Shown here: positions 40,768 through 52,775 of the stretch, piece after piece
How positions within the stretch are numbered: the first letter of the stretch is position 1
Layout: the number at the start of each line of letters is the position of its first letter
The notes under the pieces: model-generated
Databases searched by the model: none
What the model was told of the DNA's origin: nothing
What the model saw: the letters and a program-made list of their open reading frames with translations, nothing else
NCBI GenBank assembly: GCA_048213135.1
Contig: PS015054.1
Location: 381,812-445,811, forward strand
DNA length: 64,000 nt
Origin: Reclinomonas americana ATCC 50394
Lineage: Eukaryota; Jakobida; Jakobea; Jakobida
Reading direction: 5' to 3'
Position numbers and translations under genes: made by a program

Positions 40768-43700
40768 TTAGTCCTCGTCGTCGGCCGTGTGCAAGTCCTC
40801 GTCCTCATCATCGATCTCTGCCTCAATCACTCTTCTCACCGCACTCCGGTGCACGTCGAACTCCACCATTGGGCTCTCCACCGACGGAGTATCGTCGTTG
40901 GCCAGCTCCGCGTCCCACACTTGCTCCAGTCGCTTGCGACTCGGGGCAGGTGACCTCGGACTGGCGGCATTGGCCGACGGATTGTGTGACTGGAACGAGT
41001 GATGCAGCACGTGCATGGAGCGGTCCATGATGAACTGGTCCTCGTGCGTCGGTGGGCTGGGGGCGGTGAGCTCAAACGCCGACAGGAACATGGACAGGGG
41101 CAGGAAACGCTCCGGCGCCGATGCACCCTGCGGTCGATCGTCAGCGCATGACTTGCAAACACACCACAACCCGGCACCCACGCAACAGTCTCCTCGTGCC
41201 ACGCTTCGCGACGCGCCTGCAGTGCCATCGCCAGGTCCGTGAATGCCTCGCCTGGCCGTGGGTGCGGATTTCGCATGGTGGCGTGATAGAACTCGAGAAG
41301 CGGACTGTAATAAGGAGAGTCCCGAATGAGTCATGCGCACGTGCATGATTCGTGTGAGGGGGAACGCAACGTGGTGAAATCTGGGTCGTCTTCCATCAGC
41401 TCCGTACCAATCTCCTGCGTGAAGAAGCCGCGAGAGTGAGTGACACATGGAGACTCAGAATAAGAGGAGCATGTGACTGACCGCCGGCAAACACGCCAAC
41501 AAATCAAACTTGAAGGCCGGCGAGAAAGACGCCTCCGGATGGTTAATGTGCTCGCTGACAAACACATCCGAGATGCGGAAGACTCCCGCTCGCACATACT
41601 GCAAGAACATCTGCTCCGACAGGCAGTGCAAGCCGAGTGCCACGAATTCCTCCTGGAACTCCTCCGAAACCGGGAAGCCGAGGTCCTCGCACGCGCAGTG
41701 CAGTGCCTGTAGGATGTGGAAATAGTTGTGCAGCTGCGTCTGCAGGTTGGACGAGTCCGTCAGATCCGGCGTGGCCTCACGACTGATACCGCGGCTAATG
41801 TCGCCACCACCCAGCAAAATCGACGAGTCTGCGGAGGGATTGATGATGATGATGCAGACAGAAAACAAGCAGGGAAAGTAAGCAGACGCACCAGCAGCGG
41901 CACTGGCTGCGGCCACCGGGCTCGACAGCGCCGACGAAGACAAGTCGCCCTCCAGCGAAACACGAATCTGCGACACCGTGAGCACAACGCACGCCTCTCT
42001 CGTGCGCCACGCAGAAGAGCAACGCACTCGAACTGGTGTCGATGAAGTTGACTCCGCAGGCCCTGCTCGCAGTGGTTCCACTCCATGCAACAACTCCACC
42101 GGCAGTGCCACCGGTGTTGGTGCGATGCGGTGACCTGGCGCTGGCTCCAGCAGCAGTGCCCGCGCATCGGCAAACACTTCGCGAATGAGACGGAACAGCG
42201 CCGACGACTCTTCTGACTGCTCGCGTGCCGGTGAGATGGATGGATATGTGGTGTGTAGGGGAAAGACATGCACGCGACACGAACCAAAATGGCACCCATG
42301 TGTAGCGTCAGTGAAGCCACGCGCGGCTTGAGCTCCCGACTTGACGCCACCTTTTCCATGTGATACCTGCAATGCCGATAAAGGGGATATGCGGTGAGAT
42401 GACTGACAAAAATAGATGCACTGAGAGCAGGCGTGACGCACCGCAAGGCGTGCGCGAACACGCAGTTGCTGCGGAACGAGGCCGGCTCAAACACCACTTG
42501 CGAGCGATCTGGCATCCCAGAAGCGGCGGAACTCGCACTCGTGTCGGCAAAGCTCGCTCCAGTGGACGCGGCCAGCAACGATGCGTCCGACGCATAGAAC
42601 GACGAGTCGGCAACCGAGCGTGACAATGGCGACACTGCACATGTACAAACAAGTGAGACGGCTTCCAGCGACGAGCCGGCCAGTCCCACCCACCGTGAGG
42701 ATTCGCTCGACCCGCGGCACGTGTACGAGAGCTGTTTGTTCGTGACGGTGGTGATCTTTGCAAGAAGGTGAGACCGGGGCGGGGGGATGGAAGGCAGGCA
42801 GGTAATGCAAAACGAAACTGTCCCACATCGCTGTTGAGCGACACGTTGGATTGCACTCCGGGTGAACCCATTGTCGAGCTCGCCGAGGAGGTGTTTTGCA
42901 GACTCGACGACGACAACAGTCGGGTCATTGACTCATTCTGTGCATGCGAGCCGAGATACGAGATGCGCGGTTTCGGGTCGGGATTGCGGAGCGAGAATTC
43001 ACGAATGTCGTCCAGTGTCACTCGCCAGCGGTCGGAAGCAGGAGGCACGCGCTACACGCAGTAGGTGAGGTCTCTCTCAGCATGCATGTGAGTGTGTGCT
43101 TAGATGTGGATGGATACACACCGATTCGTCCAACAGCATGTAGTGCACATTGTTCGTCCGGTGATACCGATTGCCACACAGGCTCTTGCGACGCTGCGAG
43201 ACACAACACGAAAGATAAGAGGCGAGCGACGGACCATTCTCGACTCTGGAGAATGTACGAAACGTCGCGCTGAGACACGGACGCGATCACGGTGGTCATG
43301 GGCAAAAAGTTGAGGATCACCGGATCCACTTCCTCTTGCGCCGACATGTACGACGAGCCTGCAGGACGCGTGAGAGCTGGCTCGCAGCGATGAGACAAGC
43401 AAAGCTAATGTCCGCACCAAGCAGATACTCGGCCAACACGTCTTTTGAGAGGAGATGCGGAAACTCGATGCACAGTTTTCGGATAATCTGTGCGCGTGTC
43501 AACATACCGGCGTCGCGAGTGTTCCCTCACACACACACACACCTGCTGTGCCAGCTCGTACTCGCGGAGATGCACGAGGCAGCAGTGAATTGTCGGTGCG
43601 TAGCTCTTGGTGATCTTTAGCGAGAACCACTCCAGCAGTTCGGCCTTGTCGAGATAGTATTCGTACAACACACCACTGTGCGTATCGACAAGATATTCAC

Positions 43701-46050
43701 CTGCGCAGGTCGGGCGGGAGAATGAGCGCAACAGTCGATCGCAAAGCATCGCTTGCGACAACACACCAATGGTACACGAGAAGAACGGATCGACACGTCG
43801 CTGGTCGGGCGGCAAGGAAATGGCCACCGGAACCGGACTGCGAACACCTGCAGCAGGACACCAGTCAAACACATGCGGCACGGAGAGGGAGGCGAAGACC
43901 ACGCATGTACCTCCCGGTGGCGGAGCGGGGAAGCGCGGTGGACCACCACCGACAAGGCCCGTGGACATGGAGGCCACGTACGTCTCATTGGCTTCGTTCT
44001 CGTCAAAAGGCAGTCGAGGAACCAGCTCGTGGCCTGCACACGCGCGCGGACACACAGTTGGTCCACATTGTGTGTCAGCGCAACGCTCACTCCCGCCCAC
44101 CCCCCTCACCCATCACAATCAGCCAGTCGCACGGCACATGCTTCACACCACAGTCCATCAGCTGCAGGTAGTGACCGGGGATCCACAGCACCAGCAGATC
44201 GTGGATGGCGCCAAAGATAACCCGGCACCGCCGGAACTCCTCCTCGTCGATATCGTGGGGCTGACGAGGAGCAAGTGAGTGTGCCACACAAAAAGGCACA
44301 GAGAATCTCCGCTGCACTTCACCATGATGGTCGCCTCGAGACGTGTCTTTTGGTGAATCATGTAAATGTGCACGAGGATCTGTCGCTGGAAACCCGACGC
44401 CGGGTTCTCCTGAATGACTTGCTGGCACAGACACAAACCGAGCTGCCGCGCAACGATGCGTCAGCAGCAGCAACCTCACTCCACCAATCGAGGATGTGTG
44501 GGTACGCACCTCACGCAAGTGTACGACATGCATGTGGAGACCGCGGTCGGGACCGGCGTTGCCACATTGCCACACAGGCAGACTCATCGAGGCTGGCGAT
44601 GTCGACGGCGATTCCGACAGAGCATACTCGGGGAGCGGGAGCTACAAGAGGGGAAAGGCATTGTCATTCCATTGACTACACATCGCACACGAGATGCAGG
44701 GTTAGCTACACACCGGCAACTGTGCATCGAGCACAATCTCCGGTCGTCGCGGATCGGCCAGTGAACAGCAGCGGAAACATGTCTCCTTTTGCTGTATGTA
44801 CCTCGGTTAATCGATCTGCGTTCACACACATGCACGCGCGATACTGCACGCAACTCCACCCTGCTGCCGCAGCGCGACAATATACAGTGCACGTCTTTCA
44901 CAGTCCCACTCGTACCACACGTGCCGTTTGACCAGTTGCACAATGAGTTCCGGCTGCGATGTGATGCGCTTGCAACGCTGCGCCACACACACGCACAGAA
45001 GTGAGCACGGAGGACCGCAAGCAGGGCGCGCCCAGCAGCACACACCGTATTCGACGAGGAAATGTTTTCGAGAGGCAACTTGTACAACTCGATGCGCTCC
45101 TTCTCTACAAAGAACAGGAACCAGGCATTGTTGTCGAGCGTCGCCAGGAACTGAATAGCAGACGGAAGTGAGCGAGGAGGGGCGGTGGTGATACCACGGG
45201 AGAGCACGCCACTTGCCTGGATGCGCTGATACTTGCGCGAACGCAGGTAGCACGAGAAGCGACCACGCTGCGGCCGAATCTCCACCAGGTACGTATCGAA
45301 AGCACCTGTGGATCACCGATGAGCACGAGACACGTAGCAGCAGCAGGTAGAAGTAGCAACGCAACTCTCCACCGTGCGACGCCCATCCTCGCCCAGCTTC
45401 TGATGCGAGTTGATGGTGGTGAAGGCTGCGAAACCAAAATGAATTCGCCCGACAACCAACCCTCATCTCCCTCCTTCGCTCACCGAGAATCGTATGATCA
45501 TGATTGACCGAGGCCGACACACAGTTGAGAATGTGCTCATGCACATAAATCGTCTCCGCCGTGCCCGTCATGGGATGCACCAAGTCAATGCAACTCCCCA
45601 TTCCATTCTACACACACACACACACAGCTGAGAACAACCAAGCCACAAGAGAGACAGACAAACACACACGCGCACCAGTGGCAACGGTACACCCTCCTCC
45701 TCCAGCGGCGTATCCCACGACACCAGCAGGTAACCCTGCGAGTCTTGCCCGACCACTCGCGAGCCGGGTTTTCTCACACGCACCGGCGGCATTGGCGGCA
45801 CCGCTGAAGCCTCCTCTGTGGCCACTGGCACACCTCCATCACCACCAACATTAGAAGCAGCAGCCGTGTTTGTGGAGTCTGCTGCCACAGCTGCTGTGTT
45901 GAGAGGCTTGCGCACTCGATTCTCCACGCGTACGCCGCCTGTCAGCTCCCCACTGCCCGCCAGCGAGAACAGGTCGCACACAGGCGTCACGCGCAACATT
46001 CGCTGTCTGTGTGTGAGTGTGAGCGTGACAAAGCGCCCTGCGTGACTCAT
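40768..46050 (-). CDS. GSAP: Gamma-secretase-activating protein (GSAP/PION) homologue
   Basis: Large protein of more than 1,000 residues in over 20 exons. ATG 46050 (MSHAGRFVTLTL) is possible; the inner ATG at 45999 (MLRVTPVCDLFSLAG) lines up better with known family N-termini. The N-terminal half looks like a beta-propeller: YLVEIRPQRGRFSCYL, FLATLDNNAWFLFFVEKE, RHVWYEWDCERRALYIVAL, FGAIHDLLVLWIPGHYLQL and AGEYLVDTHSGVLYEYYL. These match GSAP in order. The C-terminal half is helical with Ser-rich insertions: LHNYFHILQALHCACEDLG, FSPAFKFDLLACLP and DQFIMDRSMHVLHHSFQ. It ends in an acidic tail at 40768. GSAP promotes amyloid-beta production in animals and its older role is unclear. No catalytic site is expected. 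Confidence 0.75.
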
Positions 46051-46077
46051 TCATTGACTTGTGACTCTCTTGTAAGA

Positions 46078-49000
46078 ATGGGCGTCCCCGCGTTCTTCCG
46101 GTTGCGTGCCACTGCCCCTCGCGCGCTCTCTCTCTCACACACACACGTGCTCTCTCTCTTTTTGGTGCTCACGTGCATTGCGCGCGCAGATGGTTGAGCA
46201 CCAAGTACCCACTGGTGATGCGCAACGCGGTGGAGGTGCGTCCAGAGGATCAGGCGGGTGTGCCGGTGGATATCACCGAGGCGAACCCGAATGGCGAGGA
46301 GTTTGACAACTTGTACCTCGATATGAATGGTGTGTGTGTGTGTATAAAGGAGAGTGCATGCATGCATGAAAGTGTGCTGACTTTTTTTGCGTTGTGAAGG
46401 CATCATTCACCCGTGCACGCATCCGCCTGATGGGGTGAGTGTGTGTGTGTGTGCGTGCTCTCTCGTTCTCTCTTTGTGTGTGTGAGGGGGAGAAGAAAGG
46501 GTCTTGTTTGAGTTGGTCATGACTTTGCGTGGGGGGACATGTGCAGGCGCCGCCTCCAACGGAGGAGCACATGATGGTGGCCATCATGGAGTACATTGAC
46601 CGCATCTTTGCGATTGTGCGCCCGCGCAAGTTGCTCTTCATGGCGATTGGTAAGAGAGAGAGAGAGAGATGAAGGCAATGCAGCATTTTGACACTTTGTC
46701 TGTGCAGATGGAGTGGCTCCGCGTGCCAAGATGAACCAGCAGCGGTCGCGTCGTTTTCGTGCGGTGAAGGAGGCCGATGAGCGTGCAGCAGCGCGTGAGG
46801 AGCTGGCCAAGGAGCTCCGTGCGCAGGGCCACAAGATCCCGCCACTGGAGCACGGATCGGTGTGTCACTGCTGCTTGCTGCTTGCTGTTACGTTGCATGC
46901 TGACTGGTCTCGGCAGCACTTTGATCGCAATGTCATCACACCCGGCACTCCGTTCATGGCCAAGGTGGCCGAGTGTGTGCGCTACTATGCGCTGAGTCGC
47001 ATGAACACGGAGCCGGCGTGGAAGAACGTTGAGCTCTCTCTCTCTCTCCTTGCCTCCTGTGCGCGTGTCTCTCACACGGTCTGTGTGTGCTGGTGTGCTG
47101 CAGATCAAGGTGATCTTCTCCGACGCCAATGCTCCCGGTGAAGGCGAGCACAAGATTGTCGAGTTCATTCGTGAGACGCGTGTCCGCGAGGGCTACGATC
47201 CCGACACCAAGCACGTGTTGTACGGCTTGGTACGTTTGCCGTAGTTTCCAATCCCCCCGGCGCGCTGGCTCACACTTGTCGTTGTGCTCGTGCAGGATGC
47301 CGATCTCATCATGTTGGCTCTGGCTACACATGAGGCGCACTTCACCATTCTGCGTGAGCAGGTGTTTGTGCCGCGCGATGAAATGATGCAAGATCGTGAA
47401 CGAAAGCAGCTGCTGGAGCGCATTGAAGAACTGCGTGGTACGCTTGACGCTCGCGCGCGTGGTGGCGAGAGCCCTCGTGCTCTTGCTGCTGCTCTTTTCC
47501 CCCCGCCTTTGCAGCCTGTGGACCAAAGCTCTGTTTCCCTGTTTGTGTGTGCGTGCGTGTGTGTGTGTGTGTCTGTGTATTGCGTGTAGCGTACGGCAAG
47601 CCGGTTGAGACAGAGGAGGAAGCGCGCTTGAACGAACTCGAGGCGGCGCGCGCAAAGGGACCAAAACCATTCCAGCTGCTCAGCATTCCAGTCTTGCGAG
47701 AGTATCTAGAGGCCGAGGTCTTTTTTTCGAGAGTGTGTGCAAACTTGCAGCTCCACGCCCAGTGTTGCTCATGCGCAAATGTGTCCCCTCCTCCTTCCCT
47801 CCCCCGCCCTTTCAGTTCCAAGTTCCGCAAGGCACACTGCCGTTCCCGTACGATTTTGAGCGCATCATCGACGACATTATCTTTATTCTGTTCTTCTGCG
47901 GCAATGATTTCCTGCCGCACTTGCCGGCGCTCGACATTCGCGAGGGAGCCGTCGACACCCTGTTCAACATCTACCGACGCATGCTGCCGCAGCTGGGCGG
48001 GTACGTCACCGATCGAGGCAGGATCAGTGTTCCCCGAGTAGAGCGTCTGCTGGCCGAAGTTGGTCAGTGCTCCCTCTCTTTGCACCGTAGTCGTGCAATC
48101 TACGCGGCCAACAATTATTTCTCCACTCGATGCAGGCACGTTGGAGGAGAAGTTTTTCATTCAGCGCACTCAACGCGAGGCACAGCGTGCTCGCCAGATG
48201 GCCAACCGCCGGTCAGTGCCCCTCTCCGCTTCGGCGGTCATGTTGTCTCGATTCTCACTCTCGTGGTCAGTGATGGCCATGGCCACGGCCACGGTCACGG
48301 TCACGGTGGATCGCGGGGCGGCGGGACTCCACAGACGCCCATGACGCCTCTGTCACCGTCGACACCGTTTTCGACCGTTCCCGGGTTTGCGGTGCCGTAT
48401 CAGGTTGTGGGCACAGCGGCCGAGATGCCCAAAATCGACGTGGTTCGCCGTGGTGTCTCCTGTCGGTGTGACATTAACATTGTGCCTGACACGCTTGTTT
48501 TTTATGTCTTGCACAGGCGGCCCTGGCGGAGGCAACTCGCCAGAATCAGTCGGTCAGTGCCGAGCTGCGCACTCGCGACAGCGGTGCTGCCAACAAACAG
48601 GCAGCGCGCGAGCTGAAGAACCAGCTCCTTGGCAAGCGCAAGCGGCCAAAGGATGAAACCGCGGCCGCTGGAGACGACACGGCTGCCACAGAGGCCAGCG
48701 CTGCCGCAGATGCTGCTGGCGAGGCTGTGGCAGAGGAGAGCATGGAACCGGTGACGGTGCTGCCGGCGGACGCACCTGATGCGGAGCTCGATGCGGCCAT
48801 GGCGGAAATGGCGGATGACATCCCCGCGCCAGAGTCTGACACTCCGGCAGGGGATGTGGAGGAACCACCCGTCAAGGCACGCAAGCTCGACGATGGCAGT
48901 TTCGTACCTCCTCCTGTGCCCCCCCCCCTCTCTGCCATATGGAGCACGAGCATAATCAATGTTGCTGCAGCTCCCATGGCCACGGCTGCCGCGCCAGAGG

Positions 49001-52000
49001 CAGAGGGACTGACTGCAGCACCTTCACTCGGGCCGCTGGAGATGGCCGCCGACGACGAAGAGGACGAGGCAACTGCGGCAGTGGTGGAGGAGCTGGAGGC
49101 AGTGAAGGCGGCTGCGGATAAGGATGCCGAGCAATCGCTTCACTTGTTCACCTACATGTTCAAGAAGAAGACGCAGGAGCTGACCCAGGTCGCTGATGCC
49201 GCCGACAATTTGCGGTGCGTGTGGATGGTGGTGACTCAGTGTTTGACGAATTTTTTCTGATTTCGTTTGCGCAGTCTCGGTGAGGCGGGTTGGCGCGAGC
49301 GGTACTATCAGTCCAAGTTCCATGTCGCGTACGGCACGCCCGAATTCGAACAGTTCAAGCGCGAGATCCAGCGCAGCTACATGGAGGGCCTGCAGTGGGT
49401 GTACTCGTACTATTATGTGCGTCCATAGTTCCTCATCTTGAATTCTTCGTATCCAGAAACTCATTTTCTGCTGTTGGGCACAGGGTTCGTCGCCGCTGTC
49501 GAGCGCCTGCAACTTTACTGCTTCACTGCTTGTATTGCGATGCTGACTTTGTTTCCGCCACTTGTGTGTGTTTCTCAATGCGCGACAGATGGATGCCCGT
49601 CATGTTGCGTCTTTTCGTTGTGGACTATCGAATCCTCTCTCGCTGAACCTTGCAATCTCCTTTTCTCTTTCTCTTGTTCGACCTGCAGGGTCGTGGTATT
49701 TCCCGTACCACTATGCACCCATGTGCTTCGAGCTGGTCGGCCTGGCTGAGTTGTACCCGGAGCAGGGTCCGACATTTGAGCTCGGCAAGCCGTTTGCTCC
49801 GTTCGAGCAGCTCATGGCGGTGCGTTCCCTCCTCGTGTCGCTGACTCTACACGACAAGGCTCGTGACTCATTGCGTTCACGTGCAGGTGCTGCCGGCGGG
49901 TTCATGCGCGGCTCTGCCCAGTGGCTACCACTGGTTGATGAAGGAGCCGTCGTCACCGATTATTGACTTTTATCCGGAGGATTTCGTCATTGATCTGGAG
50001 GGCTGCAAGGCGACATGGATGGGCGTCGCGCTGCTGCCATTCATCGACGAGCAGCGCTTGCTGACGGCGCTGGAACCAGTCAAGACGACGCTGACTCGGG
50101 ACGAGATTGCTCGCAACTCGCTTGGGTGCGTGCAATACGCAAGTGGTGCTTTTGTTGAAAACACCATTCACTCACAATGTTCGCCGCAGTGAGACGCTCT
50201 TGTTCCTCCACCGAGAGCATCCCTTTGGCGGTGCTGTTCTGCCTCTTGGTATGTCAGCGTAACGTACATGTGCGCTCACGAGGTTGGGAATCTCATCGTT
50301 GCCTGCGTGTCTCAGTGGCCGGCGACGAAGCAGAGGAGGTGGAAATGGATCCGTTGCTCACTCCCAGCATCACCGGTCGCTGCAAGCGCACCGACAAGGC
50401 GGTGAAGGTCGACGGCGTTGTGCGTTCACCGCTCCCCAAGTGAGTGCGCTTCCCGGACCTGTTGTCGTCGTCGTGGGAGAAAATGGTGTTGACAAGGTCT
50501 CGCAGGTCAATGGGAACCGATGTGCCGCACAATCAAGCTCTGGTGTGCGTGTACAAGCTGCCCGAGCACCTTCCGCACATTACGCACTTGCTGCCGAACG
50601 TCAAGTTGCCTCCGCGCTGTTGCGTTGACACTGCCTTGTGTGTGTGTGTGTGTACCGCACACTGTGCTCATCACGCAAGCCCTCCCCTTCATGCAGTGAT
50701 TCCAACGGACTGGGCGCCGCGCCGTCAGAGCTTCGGCGGCGGCGGTGGTGGTGGTGATCGCGGCAATGGTGGTGGTTACCGTGGCGAAGGCGGCTACGGT
50801 GGCGGCCGTGGTGGCGGTGGCGGTGGCGGTGGCGGCCGTGGTGGTTATCAAGGCAATCGCTTCAGCCACTCGCAGCAGGTGTGTACGCACTCGCATGCGT
50901 CTGTGTGCGTGTTTGTGAGCAAGTGATCTGATAAGCGCGCGCGTGTCATCAGATGATGATGGACGCAGAGGCTGCCAAGCGCATCATTGAGGCGCACCAG
51001 GGTCGCGGTGGTGGTGGTGGTGGTGGTGGTGGTGGTGGTGGTGGCCGTGATCAGTCGTACTCGTCGCAATCGTCGCAGCACGGGTATCACCAGCATCAGC
51101 AGCAGCAGCACGGACATCATCGCCAGCACGACTCATATGGTGGCGGTGGTGATCGTGGAGGCGGTCGTGGAGGCGATCGAGGCGGTGACCGAGGTGGTGA
51201 CCGAGGTGGAGACCGCGGTGGTGGCCGTGGTGGTGGTGGTGGTGGTGGCGGCCGTGGTGGTGGTGGCTATCCTGACCGACGGTTCGTGGACCCCTCGTCA
51301 CCATTCATTGTCACTGTGTTCTCATTTTATCTGTCTTGTGATGATGGTACAGGGATTCGGGATACAACCGCAGTGGCAGTGGTGGACGACAGCGCAGTCC
51401 GCCTCGTTCACACGGTGGCGGCGGTGGCGGCGGAGACCGGTGAGTGTGCCTGCCTGCGAGTCCATTGGTGTGTTTCTGCGCTGGTTCGCTTACAATTAGC
51501 CTCGTCTGTCAGGTACTCTGGTGGCCGCCGTTCGCCTCCTCGTCACGGTACGTGTGTTTGCTCATTCCGTGCCATTGTCGCACCTGTCTCATTGTGTTCA
51601 CGCGTGCGTGCGATGCAGAGCGTGAATCGTATTCTGGTCGACACGGCAGTGAGCGTGACCGCGTGGTGCAGCACTACGGTGGCCCGTACATTCCCAAGCT
51701 GCCCGATCGGCAGTACCAGTCCAACTCTCCCGAGCGGCACTACGGTCGCGACGACGACAGGAGGTGAGTGTGTGCCCCTGTGCATGAGTGCCATGCGCTG
51801 TTATCGGCTAAGCTGTTGTGCATGCAGGCCGCGATCTGGATACCCGTACGAGCCTGCTCCCGAATATGGTGCTCCCCGGCATCACGGTGGGGCGGCCGCT
51901 GCTGCTGCAGCTGCTGCCGCCGCTGCCGCGCCGATGATGCACCCCGGCTATGCTCGTTGCGTATTCTGTGTCTGAGTTTCGTCTCCTTTTGCGCAAGCAT

Positions 52001-52593
52001 TGCGTGCTCACTCTTCTTCGCCGCAGCTCCGATGGCCTACGGATCGCAGCCGCAAGCCTCGGCACCCGCGGTGGGCGCCTACATGCCTGCCGCAGCCATG
52101 CCAACTGCCGCCGTGGCTCCTGCACCCTACATGGCGGCGCAAGTGCCGCAGCCGCGTGCTGGTGGATACGCACCGGTTACCGGCGGCTACGGCATGTACG
52201 GTGGCGGTCCGTCGCCGTACGTTGCCGCCGCGGCCCCTGCCCCCGTGGCTCCTGGCTACGACGCAGCGTATGCTCCCGTGCAGTACAGCACGCCCTCGTA
52301 CGCGCAGCAACAGACGCCGCAACAACTGAGTGGCCAGGTATTGTGTGCTGCGCCCGCACTTTGTGAAGTGTCTCTCTGCATGCCAACCACCTCCACAGTT
52401 GCAGAACGCCTTCTCCGCGCTTTCACAGCAAGTGTACGCGGCCGCTGGCCTGTACCCACCGCCAGCGGTTGCGGCAGCGGCTCCTGCCGTGCCACCGCCG
52501 CCGCCGCCTCCGCCGCCACGCCAAGCGGGCTACGGTTATCCACCACAACAGCAGCCGCCGCCGCCTTCGGGCTCCGGAGGCTACTATTACTAA
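46078..52593 (+). CDS. XRN2: XRN2/Rat1-type nuclear 5'-3' exoribonuclease with long RGG-rich C-terminus
   Basis: Nuclear exonuclease for RNA turnover, rRNA and snoRNA processing and transcription termination. ATG 46078 begins [17 protein letters not shown], the invariant family start. Conserved blocks: [66 protein letters not shown] and [19 protein letters not shown]. The acidic magnesium ligands are present. After an Ala/Glu-rich spacer come [45 protein letters not shown] and [20 protein letters not shown]. The C-terminal quarter (50740-52593) is low complexity: RGG/GGY repeats, poly-Gly, His/Gln runs, then Ala/Pro/Tyr-rich sequence ending SGSGGYYY. This is longer than in fungal Rat1. The gene has about 20 small introns and is head-to-head with GSAP, 27 bp between starts. 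Confidence 0.88.
51006..51044 (+). repeat. GGT/GGC microsatellite coding poly-glycine in XRN2
   Basis: A nearly pure GGT run encoding about a dozen glycines within the RGG-rich tail. A second GGTGG cluster is at 51225-51270. Both are likely length-polymorphic. Confidence 0.85.
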
Positions 52594-52775
52594 AGTGGAT
52601 CACTGCCGTCGAGTGCAGTCGTGCATCTTCCTTCCCCAATAACCCATTATTACAAGAACCCCCAATCGTCAAACGTGCACTAGACGCAGCACAGAGGGCA
52701 CGTCCTGCAATTCTCCTCATTGTTTCGTCGTGCGTCGGTGAGAGAAGGCAAAGGAGTGTGTGTGTGAGAGAGAAC

